A stretch of 64,000 nucleotides of DNA, from positions 16,912,485-16,976,484 of the forward strand of contig NC_134027.1 in assembly GCF_964204645.1 (NCBI RefSeq). Direction: 5' to 3'. The stretch is from Tubulanus polymorphus (Eukaryota; Nemertea; Palaeonemertea; Tubulaniformes; Tubulanidae). Shown piece by piece: positions 18,447 to 27,898 of this stretch. Every line of letters starts with the position of its first letter. Position 1 is the stretch's first letter. Under the pieces are notes generated by a model. That model made no database searches. It saw nothing but the letters and a program-made list of their open reading frames with translations, and had not been told where the DNA came from. The translations under genes and the position numbers were made by a program.

Positions 18447-19050
18447 AGATTTATTTATATTTGAACCGCATAATATGTTAGTTACTGGAGTAACAAACTG
18501 TGGTAAAACACATTTCATATTAGACTTGTAAGAAACTATCTATAAGAATCATTTTGATAATATAATATTATTTTGTCCTACTTATAAAATGAATAAAACA
18601 TATAATAGAGATATAGTTAAAATAAAAAAGTTTATTATATTAGATCCTAAAACAGTAAAAGAAAATTTAGATAATTGTATAAAAATAGCAATTGATGCTT
18701 TTAAAGGATCAAATACATTATTCATTGTAGATGATTGCGCAAATTTACATGATTCAAAAGTGAGAGAAAGTGAGTTATGTTATCTAGCTTTCTCTGGAAG
18801 ACATTTTGGGATAACAACATGGGTTTTAAATCAAAAATATAATTCAATTGTTAAAGACTTTAGGGAGAATATAAGATTTCTAGTTTTATTTTATAACAAA
18901 GATAAAAAATCTATGCAACAATCATTGGAAGAAAATCAAATTATACCTACTGAATTATATGATGAATATATGAATAAATTAAAGAATAATAAAGGTTCAA
19001 AATTATTACTGAGACTACAATTTCCATATGAATATAAATTTATAAAATAA
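18439..19050 (+). pseudogene. FtsK/HerA-type packaging ATPase (A32-like), one internal stop
   Basis: Starts ATG 18439 inside the end of the integrase gene. Residues 16-26 hold a Walker A, GVTNCGKTHF. A TAA at 18529-18531 interrupts, and the same frame stays open from 18589. Walker B is LFIVDDC, followed by LAFSGRHFGITTWVLNQKYN with the sensor-like Asn/Gln. About 204 codons in total, the normal size for Polinton ATPases. In the family the protein pumps DNA into the capsid. It is the last plus-strand gene before the convergence zone. Except for the stop it is well preserved. Confidence 0.85.
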
Positions 19051-19055
19051 CTATT

Positions 19056-19400
19056 TGTATACCTATGTATTAGATACCCTATTAGATACCCTAATACCTG
19101 ATACCCTATTAGATACCTTAAATACTTAAAACCCCCTTTTTTTAAATAAATATTATTTATACAATTTTCAACCAATTTATTTTTATTTTTTCAACTAATA
19201 TATGAATAAGTTTGAAAATAATGAAGGTTATTTATTATTACTGAGGTTTCAACATAAATTTAAAAAAGAAATATAATTTAAGGTATTTTCAAATAATATG
19301 TATTAGATATGTATAAGATACCTTAAATACCTTAAATACCTAAAACCCCCTTTTTTATTTGCTATTATTTTATACAATTTTCAACTAATATCATTATTCG
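19056..19400. repeat. Iteron-like zone between convergent genes (two modules)
   Basis: Two modules, 19060-19200 and 19300-19395. Each has tandem variants of GATACCCTATTA or GATACCTTAAATACC, then AAAACCCCCTTTTTTT, then about 30 AT-rich bases and TTTTCAACTAATAT or a close variant. The miniature element at 38340-38490 has the same order. The position between two convergent gene blocks fits terminators or a replication-related site. A short frame at about 19201-19276 resembles the end of the ATPase and may be a duplicate scrap. Confidence 0.6.
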
Positions 19401-19496
19401 AGTTAAATATAATTAATATCTTAATCACTTTCACTATCACTCTCCAATTCACTATCAGGCCCTAACAATTTATTCAAATGCTCTACCGAATCTACA

Positions 19497-20210
19497 TCAA
19501 TAGTTATTCTTCACCCTTTTTACCGCATCATCAATAGTTGTTTCATTGTTATGCTTATTCATCCAATCAAATTTATCATTATTTTCTACTTTATGTTTCA
19601 TAGAATCTTTATTAGTGTTTGCTCCTAATATTTCATTTACAGTGTTTGATCCTAATATTTCATTAGCATCAGTTAAATCTAATTCATCTTTATTAGGTGT
19701 TGCTAATAAAAAATCTTCATATAATTCTTTACCATTTACTTTTTTATTTGAAACAAACTTTGTAACATATCTAAATGGGTGTTCTATAAATTCTCTTAAA
19801 CCAACACGTTCTATAACATTAGTAATATGTACCTTTGTATTCATATGTTTATTCCAATTTGATGGAGCGTTTGAAAATTCACCTTTACAATAATCACAAT
19901 AATTTCTATTTTCACTAACATTTAATATTATTTCATTATTAGATGTAGTAGGTATTACATTATTAGATGTAGTAGGTATTACTGTAGTAGGTATTACTGT
20001 AGTAGGTATTACATTATTATCAATTACATTACTTAAATTATCAACAACTTCACTTTTATTATTATCGATTTCTATTAGTTTAGTTTTATAAATTTTGAAA
20101 ATAGGATCAAATATCAAAGCTATATTACAAGGTATTACATAATATAAACCATCATTATTTTCATGTGTATCGATGTATGGAATATGTTTATATACTTTAC
20201 CACCTTCCAT
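19497..20210 (-). CDS. 237-aa C2H2 zinc-finger protein with VIPTT repeats
   Basis: Residues 1-45 are a conserved-looking head (HIPYIDTHENNDGLYYVIP). Residues about 68-95 carry four VIPTT or VIPTTSNN repeats. A single C2H2 finger lies at about 107-130 (YCDYCKGEFSNAPSNWNKHM, then a distal His), and the tail is acidic, with NEILGSNTVNEILGANT. The finger resembles those at the PolB N-terminus. The function is not known; a DNA- or RNA-binding regulator is possible. It lies downstream of the capsid gene on the same strand with 32 bp between. Confidence 0.6.
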   Translation of the reverse strand: MEGGKVYKHIPYIDTHENNDGLYYVIPCNIALIFDPIFKIYKTKLIEIDNNKSEVVDNLSNVIDNNVIPTTVIPTTVIPTTSNNVIPTTSNNEIILNVSENRNYCDYCKGEFSNAPSNWNKHMNTKVHITNVIERVGLREFIEHPFRYVTKFVSNKKVNGKELYEDFLLATPNKDELDLTDANEILGSNTVNEILGANTNKDSMKHKVENNDKFDWMNKHNNETTIDDAVKRVKNNY

Positions 20211-20593
20211 TTATATAATAAATATTTATTAAAGTTAAAATTTTAATACATAACACTATCTAATTGTGAATTTACAATATTTAATTGCGCGTCAGATATA
20301 ATATAAATGTGCATTTTGAAATTTTTGATTCCTTTATTCTTTGTCATGAATAATTGTATTCCATCTTTAGTGTTTTGTAATTTTTTTCCAGAACCATGTA
20401 ATGAATTATCCTCTGTTGTTCTAAAATCTAACCATAATGCATATTTATTACCGGTATAATAATCAATTTGATTAATGTGACAATTTTCAGATGATTTTAC
20501 TTTTTCATTCATAAAATGTTTTCTAATTTCTGGCCATTGATCAATCATTCTCATTCCTTGACAAAATATTTTATTTGCTATTCCTTCGATAGT

Positions 20594-20606
20594 TATTTCT
20601 ACTTTT
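20594..20606. repeat. Target duplication of the Penelope-like insertion, left copy
   Basis: TATTTCTACTTTT, repeated exactly at 22938-22950. It is the capsid-gene segment duplicated when the element inserted. Confidence 0.85.
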
Positions 20607-20624
20607 CTTAGGGAGAGAGTTCAA

Positions 20625-21018
20625 ATATCCGAATAACCATAGAAGCGATAACATTAAAAACCTCATTTTCTAATGAGTAAATACAGTTTATTAACACGAA
20701 CGTTTTCGGGATCATATCCCCTCATCAGGTGAAATACAAGTGAATCAAATGATTAAACTACAGGTTTATATACAACATAAGTTACAAAATTACAAGTGCT
20801 AAATTCTAAGCTAATTGCAAACCAAGTATTTAATTACAAACTAATTATTTGAATACATTTAGGATAAAGGATGAGCCGTTTTGAAATAATGGTTGATTTA
20901 AAGAGGGTCGTTGCGCTTTAATAAACAGGGCCTCCCTTATTTTACAGTCGAGATCAGATGAACCTTTGTCTAGAATTTTGAATTTGTTGTTACTGAATTC
21001 CTGATCACAAGTGTGACA
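20625..21018. repeat. Pseudo-LTR, left copy (inverted repeat of 22547-22940)
   Basis: 394 bp, nearly identical to the reverse complement of 22547-22940. It includes the end of the endonuclease ORF, the 3' UTR and the hammerhead-like motif. The few differences suggest a recent insertion. Confidence 0.85.
20685..20740 (-). ncRNA. Hammerhead ribozyme motif, left pseudo-LTR
   Basis: On the minus strand CTGATGA (20728-20722), a stem-loop GGGGATATGATCCC and GAAA (to 20704) form the conserved hammerhead core. Such ribozymes are known in Penelope-like element repeats. Flanking stems were not checked by folding. Confidence 0.65.
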
Positions 21019-22544
21019 AATTGCGAGATGTTGTCCAATCGCAGAAGTCTTTGATCTGTGTTCCTTAATCCTGATGGCCAAATGTCGTTTAGTTTTCCCA
21101 ATATAGGAAGTGTTTATATCACATAAACAATTAAATTTATATATGACTTTAGCCTTCAGCGATTTAGGGGTAGCACATTTCAAAGAGAAAAAATTCTTAA
21201 TTTTGGTCGTAGTGAATGCACATTTCAAGTTGATTTCAAAATTCCTTTTAAAAAGATATTTTAATTTTCGGGCAAATAGGATTGACGGGTTACCAATATA
21301 CGGTAATGAAATGAATAGATCAATTCCATCTTCAACAGGTTTCGGTTGAGGTTCTGAGTTCTGTTTTGATTTCAAAAATCTATTAATACATTGATCGATG
21401 ACATGAATAGGAAACGCATTAGATTTAAACAGATTTTTCAAGAAATTGATTTCTTCTGAAAAGATGGTCCAATCACTGCAAATATTGTAGGCACGAAAAA
21501 GCATGGTATTGATGAGTCCTATTTTCCATTTATACGAACACATGGCGTTGAAGTTCAAAAGTAGGCCTGTGTTGGAAGCTTTCCTGTACACTCGAGATAT
21601 AAAGTCACTACCGGTTTCTAACGGAATTTGTATTTCGGTATCGAGAAAAGGTAATAGATTAGGACCTAGTTCAAAAGTGAATTTAAGGTTAGAATGGAGG
21701 CGATTCAATTCTTCAAAAAAATAGTCTATAACTGGATACATTTCGAAATATGCCGAAAATATCGTCCACGTATCTCAGGTATAATGTCGGTTTGTAATTA
21801 GTTTTGGAGAGGAGCAAGTTTTCAAAATGGGCAAGACAAAAGTTCGCTAAGGTTGGGCCTAAGGGGCTGCCCATGGTGACCCCATCAACTTGCTTGAAAA
21901 ATACGATCATTGTACATAAACAAACCCGAAGTTGCGATTTTAAGTAATTCTTTGAATGTAGCCTGATCATATGTAGGTTTAGAGTCGGAAGCATATATAT
22001 AATCGGAAACTATATCAATGGTTTCTTTCAATGGAACATTAGTGAAAAGTGACTCTACATCAAAACTTATTAGAATATCAGAAGGTTTAAAAACGAATTG
22101 TTTCAGTTTTTTAAGGAACTCCCAAGTGCTATTTAACATGAATTTAGACGGTATATGTGGTTTCATGATTTTATCGAGATATTTGGCCAGGTTATATTCA
22201 GCAGTGTCGATCATTGATACAACGGGTCGAAATGGAAAGTTATCTTTATGCACTTTGCACAAACCATATAATTTACCAGGTTGGCTACCGCTTGGGTAGA
22301 TAGAATCAAATATTTCTGAACTTACATACTGTTTCACATGTTTTCTCAGAAATCCGCAGATTTTGGTTTCATTAGATATGACAGGGTGATTCTTTCTCAC
22401 ATTTTTGATTTCAGTAAATTTACTTTTATCAAATACAATTTTATCTAATTTATCGAAATATTCGTTAGAGTCCAAAATAACAATGCCGTTGCCTTTGTCA
22501 AATGAGCAGATCTTAATGTCCTTGTTTTTCCTCAAGTGTGACAA
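20845..22544 (-). pseudogene. Penelope-like reverse transcriptase/GIY-YIG endonuclease, truncated and frameshifted
   Basis: Sense order 22544 to 20845 in three overlapping frames (22544-21885, 21994-21713, 21741-20845). RT motifs: GKLYGLCKVHKDNFPFRPV, ILISFDVESLFTNVPLKETI, VDGVTMGSPLGPTLANFCLA, and the catalytic LRYVDDIFGI. The GIY-YIG domain follows with VIYKFNCLCDINTSYIGKTK, then RIKEHRS, and a C-terminal region with a Cys/His pair (CHTCDQEF). The N-terminus is missing. Family proteins reverse-transcribe RNA at a nick made by the endonuclease. Frameshifts near 21880 and 21730 inactivate this copy. Confidence 0.88.
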
Positions 22545-22546
22545 AC

Positions 22547-22940
22547 TGTCACACTTGTGATCAGGAATTCAGTAACAACAAATTCAAAATTCTAGACAAA
22601 GGTTCATCTGATCTCGACTGTAAAATTAGGGAGGCCCTGTTTATTAAAGCGCAACGACCCTCTTTAAATCAACAATTATTTCAAAACGGCTCATCCTTTA
22701 TCCTAAATGTATTCAAATAATTAGTTTGTAATTAAATACTTGGTTTGCAATTAGCTTAGAATTTAGCACTTGTAATTTTGTAACTTATGTTGTATATAAA
22801 CCTGTAGTTTAATCATTTGATTCACTTGTATTTCACCTGATGAGGGGATATGATCCCGAAAACGTTCGTGTTAATAAACTGTATTTACTCATTAGAAAAT
22901 GAGGTTTTTAATGTTATCGCTTCTATGGTTATTCGGATAT
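22547..22940. repeat. Pseudo-LTR, right copy (inverted)
   Basis: Reverse complement of the left pseudo-LTR. It carries the last 55 or so codons of the endonuclease (22538-22720, plus strand) with no preceding domain, showing that this is a copied 3' end and not a gene. Confidence 0.85.
22826..22880 (+). ncRNA. Hammerhead ribozyme motif, right pseudo-LTR
   Basis: CTGATGA at 22837-22843, stem II GGGG...CCC around ATATGAT, GAAA at 22858-22861. Mirror of the motif at 20685-20740. Core nucleotides are intact; activity is not shown. Confidence 0.65.
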
Positions 22941-23854
22941 TTCTACTTTTGTTATTTCAGGATTATAATAATTATCAACATTTATTGCGCCATTAGTATA
23001 TGTTGCAATGGTAAAAAATATTAATATACCTTTAATAGATCTTCTTGGGAAGTTAATATTCTCATTAATAATTTCATCATTTGCATTAATAGTTACAGTT
23101 TTGAATTTATCAATATAATCATATAATAATGAAAATCCTTGATTGTATTGAGTTTGAATTATACTTGAAATATTTTCATCAGTTACTGTATCATATTCTA
23201 AACATATATTCGATAATTTATAACTCATATCTTTAACAACGCTAGATAATACAATTTCATTTACAGGAGCAAATGTTATCTCGAATATAACGTCTTCTTG
23301 AATTACATATTTATATAAAGGTGCATTATTATTTATCAATTCAAAGTCTAATGGAATTTTATATTTGCTTCCATAAATCTTTTTTATCAAATTATCTGCG
23401 GTACGAGTTACTATTGCGTCATTAGCTCCTGATATTAACTTATTATGGTTTTCCGATTGAATGCCCTGAAATATCATATTATTTCTATTTTCTTTAGTTA
23501 ACCATAAATCTTTATAATGCATGAATAAATTATAATCATCTAATGAGAAAACTGTTTCTGGACCAATCTTTATTGTTAACTTTTTAATCAAATATCTTCC
23601 AACATTATCAACAACATAATTATTATTATTACCGATTACTTTTATATCAGCTGATAAGTAAATACTATTTGGAACATAAAAAGTATTTTGTGTTAATCGA
23701 GATATTCTAACATATAAAGTTTCATCAGCATTAATATTAGAAGGGTTATTAGTAATTATATGAGGTGATCTTTCTGCTTTAATAGCATTAGATATTCTAT
23801 GATTCTTAGAAGGATTGATATAACTCCCACTCATTTATTTAACAAAAAAATTAA

Positions 23855-24277
23855 TTATTTATTTTTTATCATGTTTACTAATCCAAAAATAATAGCACTT
23901 ACAACTGTAATTAAAAATAAAATAATATGTTCAGCAGCAAAGTTAATAATGTTTCCTGCAGATTTCAATATAAAACCAACAATTGATGCAATAATTCCTG
24001 GTAAAGCTGCAGCAGATTTTTTAGATAGTTCCCATAAATATTTAGCTAATTTCTTTAAACCATCCTTAACTTTATCTTGTATAGAATTATTATCATTTGG
24101 GGGTTTATCTGGTTTATTGGGAGTAGGAGTAGATTTCAGTGAATTTGATATTGCTAAACCAATTGTTGTAAATAACATAGTTACAGCTGTTAGAATTGAA
24201 AGAATTGTTATTCCTTCTAATTTAAATAATAATTTGATTCTATCTTTCAATGATATTTTAGAATCTGGTTTTATCAA
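23855..24277 (-). CDS. 140-aa membrane protein with two or three hydrophobic segments
   Basis: Residues 20-46 are hydrophobic (ITILSILTAVTMLFTTIGLA), then comes a Pro/Asn/Lys-rich linker (about 50-65), a hydrophobic stretch at about 90-112 (SAAALPGIIASIVGFILKSA) and another at about 116-136 (IILFLITVVSAIIFGLV). It lies directly upstream of the capsid gene (20 bp), overlapping the region just after the coiled-coil gene. Not a recognised family. The size, membrane character and position suggest a virion membrane or entry-related component, as an inference only. Confidence 0.6.
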   Translation of the reverse strand: MIKPDSKISLKDRIKLLFKLEGITILSILTAVTMLFTTIGLAISNSLKSTPTPNKPDKPPNDNNSIQDKVKDGLKKLAKYLWELSKKSAAALPGIIASIVGFILKSAGNIINFAAEHIILFLITVVSAIIFGLVNMIKNK

Positions 24278-24294
24278 ATCTTTAAAAATAACTT

Positions 24295-25434
24295 TTAATT
24301 TATAATATGATTAAGATCATATGATTTTAATAATGTATCTCTTTCTTTTTCCTGTAATTCTTTGTTATATTTTAAATCATCTATTTCTTTTTCTAAAGCT
24401 AACGTTCTGCTTTCATAATCAGCTTCCTCGATTAATTGAAGATCCTTATTTAATTCTAATTGTTTTAATTCTTCATTTGCATCAGTTAATTCTTTTTCTA
24501 ACATGGCTATTTTAGAATATCTCATCTTAATATTAGCAATTTCACCAGCTGATTCTTGCATACCTTTAATTTCTCTACGTGCTTGTTCAGGAAATTCTTT
24601 TAATTCTTCATCAGTTAAATCAAGTAATCCTTTTTCTATTAAAGATTGCATTCGATTTATTCCAGTACTATTCATCTCTTCTTCTGAATCTCTTAATCTA
24701 TCAATTTGTTTTTCTAATACTAATTGTAATTGACTTGAATCATTATCAATTTGTTGAATATCTCTTCTTGATGTTACGGGTGTTGAAGATCTTAATTTAT
24801 CTAATCGATCTCTATTCTCTTCCATTTCTGTTTCTGAATTATTTTTGATTGTTTCAAATAAGTCATCAATTCTTTGACTAAATTCTTTTATATTATCATT
24901 TCTTTCTTCTTGTGTAACATCAGTTATTTCATTGCTATTACTTATTCTCTTAATTCTATCTGGTTCTAACTTAAGCAAAGTTGATTCCGCTAATATTTTA
25001 TTTAGTCTTGTCTTTTGATTAGTGATATCAATATAATAATCACCATCCAAACTATAATAATATTTACCTTTTAAAAGTTTTAAATCTTTTACTAAAAGTC
25101 TGGCGCCTCTGGCATTTATATTATATCCAGATCTTTCAAATACAGGAAGTTGGAATTTATGTATAAAGAATTTATATTCTAAATCTTCCTTTAATAAACC
25201 TGGATTTTCATTTTCAGTAGTTATTCTCGATCTAGTTCTTCTATCATGTTCATCTGTTGATGGGGCTTTAGAACCACTATCTGCTAAATTAGAATTATAT
25301 GCTGATTCATTACCATCATCAATATTAGTTTCATTAAGATTAGCACCTGCATCATTATAATCATCATCAATATATCCTTCATTATTATTTCCCATTTCTC
25401 CCATTTCATAATCTTCTCCACCTTCTACATCCAT
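24295..25434 (-). CDS. 379-aa acidic coiled-coil protein
   Basis: The N-terminus (1-75) is very acidic and low in complexity (Asp, Glu, Asn, Gly). A folded-looking segment at about 85-145 contains EYKFFIHKFQLPVFERSGYN and KGKYYYSLDGDYYIDI. From about 165 to the end the protein is long helical coiled coil, rich in Glu, Lys, Leu and Arg. No family recognised. The leader ATTTTTTTATTATGTAAATG is of the late type. It lies between the 277-aa gene and the membrane protein in the virion block, so a structural or scaffold role is plausible. The frame is fully open, unlike many neighbours. Confidence 0.65.
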   Translation of the reverse strand: MDVEGGEDYEMGEMGNNNEGYIDDDYNDAGANLNETNIDDGNESAYNSNLADSGSKAPSTDEHDRRTRSRITTENENPGLLKEDLEYKFFIHKFQLPVFERSGYNINARGARLLVKDLKLLKGKYYYSLDGDYYIDITNQKTRLNKILAESTLLKLEPDRIKRISNSNEITDVTQEERNDNIKEFSQRIDDLFETIKNNSETEMEENRDRLDKLRSSTPVTSRRDIQQIDNDSSQLQLVLEKQIDRLRDSEEEMNSTGINRMQSLIEKGLLDLTDEELKEFPEQARREIKGMQESAGEIANIKMRYSKIAMLEKELTDANEELKQLELNKDLQLIEEADYESRTLALEKEIDDLKYNKELQEKERDTLLKSYDLNHIIN

Positions 25435-25450
25435 TTACATAATAAAAAAA

Positions 25451-26387
25451 TTAAAATTTAAAATAAAATATTCCTCCGATTACAATTCCTATACAAGTTA
25501 TAGCTAATTTAGCATTTTCATGGGATTTATTATCATCATTTAGTTTAATTATATCATGTTGAATCTTCAAACAATACTTTAAACTGTTTCTGCGCATCGA
25601 ATGAAGTGTTAGAAGTGTTTCCAATTATTGGGGATCTTGTTTCAACTTGTGCGCCTAAAATACATATCAAATAAGTTCTAATAGATTGATTTATTCTTTG
25701 TATACCTGATTTTGTAAAACCTTCACCATTTTCTAAAATGAAATTAACCCAACCATTATTATTATCAATTTTATAATTATGATAAGCTGAAATTCTATGC
25801 ATATAATCAATTATTTTTATTTCAAACTCTTCACCAACACCTTGCAATTTATCATGCGCTCTGAAATCGGAATTAATATTTATATTAAATTCATTACATA
25901 TTTTATAGAACTTAGATAGATTAATATTATTATCCAATTCTTTAAAATATTTAGACCCGGGTAAAGGACATTCTAATTCATTTAATATTATTCTGATTTG
26001 AAAATATGTGTGAAATCTAAATATTGTGTGAATTAATTTTAAATCAGAATACTTCAAATTTTTATCTAAGTTATTTAAATGATCATTCCAACTTATTCCA
26101 CATCCTGTTGTTGCACAATAAACAGCAAAATCTAATTGGTTCTGCCAATATTTCATATTAGATTTTACTTTATATATATGGTATTCATCTCGAGTAAAAG
26201 TAACTTCACATGTATTAAATATATTTTCCATTTTAGAAATAAAAAACTGTGATTCAGTAACATAAATTTCTAAATTAGTTAATGAATTTAAAACTACATT
26301 TTTATATGTAATATTTTTCTTAAAATCTATTGCCGGAATATTATATTTAATTGATTTATTATATTGGAAAGCTTTTGGAAACCCCAT
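25451..26387 (-). pseudogene. 277-aa conserved Polinton-type protein, C-terminal membrane tail frameshifted
   Basis: Open from 26387 to 25554. Just beyond, the next frame codes a hydrophobic segment (AKLAITCIGIVIGGIFYF) ending at 25451, so a single indel near 25555 appears to have removed a C-terminal membrane anchor. The core has LDFAVYCATTGCGISWNDHL and IFRFHTYFQIRIILNELECP; I recall similar CATTxCG...FRxHxYxQxRxIL patterns in proteins linked to invertebrate Polintons, but cannot name a function. The leader ATTTTTTAGTTATATAAATG is late-type. It may be a membrane-bound virion protein. Confidence 0.55.
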
Positions 26388-26403
26388 TTATATAACTAAA
26401 AAA

Positions 26404-26836
26404 TTAATAATTAACTAATTCTTTTAATAATTTATCTTGTTCTTCAACTGTTATATGACCATTTAAACTTATTATATAATCTAGTGTGTTCTTCAATTTA
26501 TTAATTTCTTTTATATTAGTTTTAATTTTTTCTTTATTACTTTTTATATTTAATTTTGAACTTATACCGGTTAAAACACTTGAACTTAATCCTAACACAC
26601 CAATTGATATAGCTAAAGGTGTTAATGGACTGAATATTGCTAGAAATGTTATTACAGAACTAATTGTAACCGAACCACTTATAATCAAATAATATATAAT
26701 TTTAGATTTTAAATATTTTTTCTTTTTTATCTTTAAGTCACTTTCAAATTCTAATATTTGTTTTTCTAAATATATTTTTAATTTAGTTTTATTTATATCA
26801 TGAGGAATAAACAATATTATCAACTTTATCTTCCAT
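26404..26836 (-). pseudogene. Small membrane protein with two hydrophobic segments, start frameshifted
   Basis: The true start is the ATG at 26836 (MEDKVDNI), supported by the late leader and by copy A. Two bases are missing about 20 nt into the gene compared with A, so the frame breaks. The ORF that reads through from upstream is partly out of context. The body is basic with KTKLKIYLEKQILEFESDLKI, then hydrophobic residues at about 52-95 (IIYYLIISGSVTISSVITFL and LGLSSSVLTGI), then a Lys/Asn-rich tail. Function unknown. Confidence 0.55.
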
Positions 26837-26857
26837 TTATTTAGCAAAAAAATATTA

Positions 26858-27279
26858 CTAATTAGTAAACTTATAAGCAACAAATATAACAATAACAGTT
26901 CCGCCTAAAATCCAAATTATTTCATATTTCTTCTGTTCATTACTTGGGGTATAATAATCTGATAATCTAGGTTTGTATAGATGTAATTTTTCTTTATTTG
27001 TTACTGCGTTATATAAACTCATTGCATCATCAACTGATTGAAAATCTCTATGTGAAATCTTCTGATCATATAATTCTTTATTGATGTAATCCATATAGTT
27101 TTGTCTCTTTTCTCTATATTCTTCTGCAGCTTTATTATATTTATCTAATGCTAAGTTATGTCTTCTTTGTTCTCCTAATGAACTATTTTTATCAATATGT
27201 TTAAATAAATAACCGCCACCAGTAAATGCTAAATTTTAACAATTGCTGATCCTATAATAGTTATAATTGCAGAAGCCAT
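26858..27279 (-). pseudogene. Homologue of the 140-aa two-segment protein, frameshifted
   Basis: Nearly identical to 178-600 of copy A. The start at 27279 with leader ATTTTTTTGCTAAATAAATG is intact, but bases are missing near 27230 (GCTAAATTTTAACAATT against GCTAAAGCGTTAACAATT in A), which breaks the frame. The C-terminal 78 codons from 27094 remain open, including the membrane segment IIWILGGTVIVIFVAYKF. The substitution level against A is only a few percent. Confidence 0.65.
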
Positions 27280-27303
27280 TTATTTAGCAAAAAAATTATG
27301 CAT

Positions 27304-27525
27304 TCATATGGGAGGAATATATTTTTTTTTTTCTAAATAATCAATTGTTAAATTAGATAAAGTAACTGCTAATGTTAATTTTAAAATATCATTTATATCA
27401 AATCTATCAACATTAACACTTCCCATTTTAAATACTTTTTTTAATACCATTGAATAACCAACAGTTCCAACTGATAGTAATGCGCCTTTATATAATCCAG
27501 TTATTATCCACTTATTATCACTCAT
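27304..27525 (-). CDS. 73-aa small membrane protein (copy B)
   Basis: Intact homologue of 625-846, differing at a handful of residues (for example LYKGALL against IYNGALL). Hydrophobic segment at about residues 9-27. The gene ends 24 bp before the next start and begins one base from the end of the upstream gene. Conservation of length and frame between copies supports it as a real gene; function unknown. Confidence 0.6.
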   Translation of the reverse strand: MSDNKWIITGLYKGALLSVGTVGYSMVLKKVFKMGSVNVDRFDINDILKLTLAVTLSNLTIDYLEKKKYIPPI

Positions 27526-27882
27526 TTATTTATCAAAGAAATTACTATCATCAAAATATTTAGTTATCTTATTCATGATTAATTCAACATTTATTTCATT
27601 ACTAGTTTCATTTGTATATATTTCAATTATTATTTTTTTAATATCATCGATGATAAAATCTTCATCTAATTCATAAAATCTTAAAGATTCTCTAATTAAA
27701 TTAGTAATCTTTTCTACATTTAAAGTTTCTTTATCTATTGTTGTTTCATACTCAAATGTTGTTTCATTAGAAAATGCAATATTTTTGATATGTGTAATTA
27801 CATCATTAATGTTAAATTTCATTTCTTTCTCACGTTTAAAATCAAACCCAAAACATATACTCGGTCCAACAGTTATATTCAT
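27526..27882 (-). CDS. 118-aa small acidic protein (copy B)
   Basis: Full-length version of the gene that is truncated in A (847-1206). Starts MNITVGPSICFGFDF, helical and acidic, ending ITKYFDDSNFFDK. Its stop lies within the leader of the 73-aa gene, so the two genes abut. No membrane segment and no recognised domain. Leader ATTTTTCACCTATATAAATG. Confidence 0.6.
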   Translation of the reverse strand: MNITVGPSICFGFDFKREKEMKFNINDVITHIKNIAFSNETTFEYETTIDKETLNVEKITNLIRESLRFYELDEDFIIDDIKKIIIEIYTNETSNEINVELIMNKITKYFDDSNFFDK

Positions 27883-27898
27883 TTATATAGGTGAAAAA

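Larger units (their letters stand above)
20607..22937 (-). mobile_element. Penelope-like retroelement with inverted pseudo-LTRs
   Basis: 2,331 bp inserted in the capsid gene. It codes on the minus strand for a Penelope-type reverse transcriptase followed by a GIY-YIG endonuclease. Its 3' end (394 bp, 20625-21018) is repeated in inverted orientation at the other end (22547-22940). The 5' part of the RT gene is missing, so the inverted copy is joined directly to a truncated ORF, a form known for this class. Hammerhead ribozyme motifs lie in both repeats. A 13-bp duplication flanks the element. Confidence 0.85.
20243..23834 (-). pseudogene. Major capsid protein of copy B, split by a Penelope-like element
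   Basis: About 415 codons in two parts: 23834 to about 22938, and about 20606 to 20243. Between them lies a 2,331-bp insertion with a 13-bp duplication. N-terminal part: MSGSYINPSKNHRI and a strand-rich region with LYVRISRLTQNTFYVPNSIY. C-terminal part: IDQWPEIRKHF, KYALWLDFRTTEDNSLHGSG. That last stretch (K-Y-x-L-W-x-D-x-R-x-x-x-D-x-x-LHGSG) is a recurrent feature of Polinton capsid proteins as I remember them. The size fits a double jelly-roll hexon. Apart from the insertion the frame is open. The leader ATTTTTTTGTTAAATAAATG is of the late type. Confidence 0.75.

Noticed and set aside
19921-20010. A CRISPR-like or minisatellite array (GTAGTAGGTATTAC)
   Set aside because: These repeats are in frame and encode VIPTT repeats in the 237-aa protein; there are no unique spacers.
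20607-22937. An intron in the capsid gene
   Set aside because: The segment has a 13-bp duplication, a reverse transcriptase and inverted pseudo-LTRs, so it is a retroelement insertion.
24321-24848. Plus-strand leucine-rich membrane ORFs
   Set aside because: They are antisense shadows of the coiled-coil gene on the minus strand.
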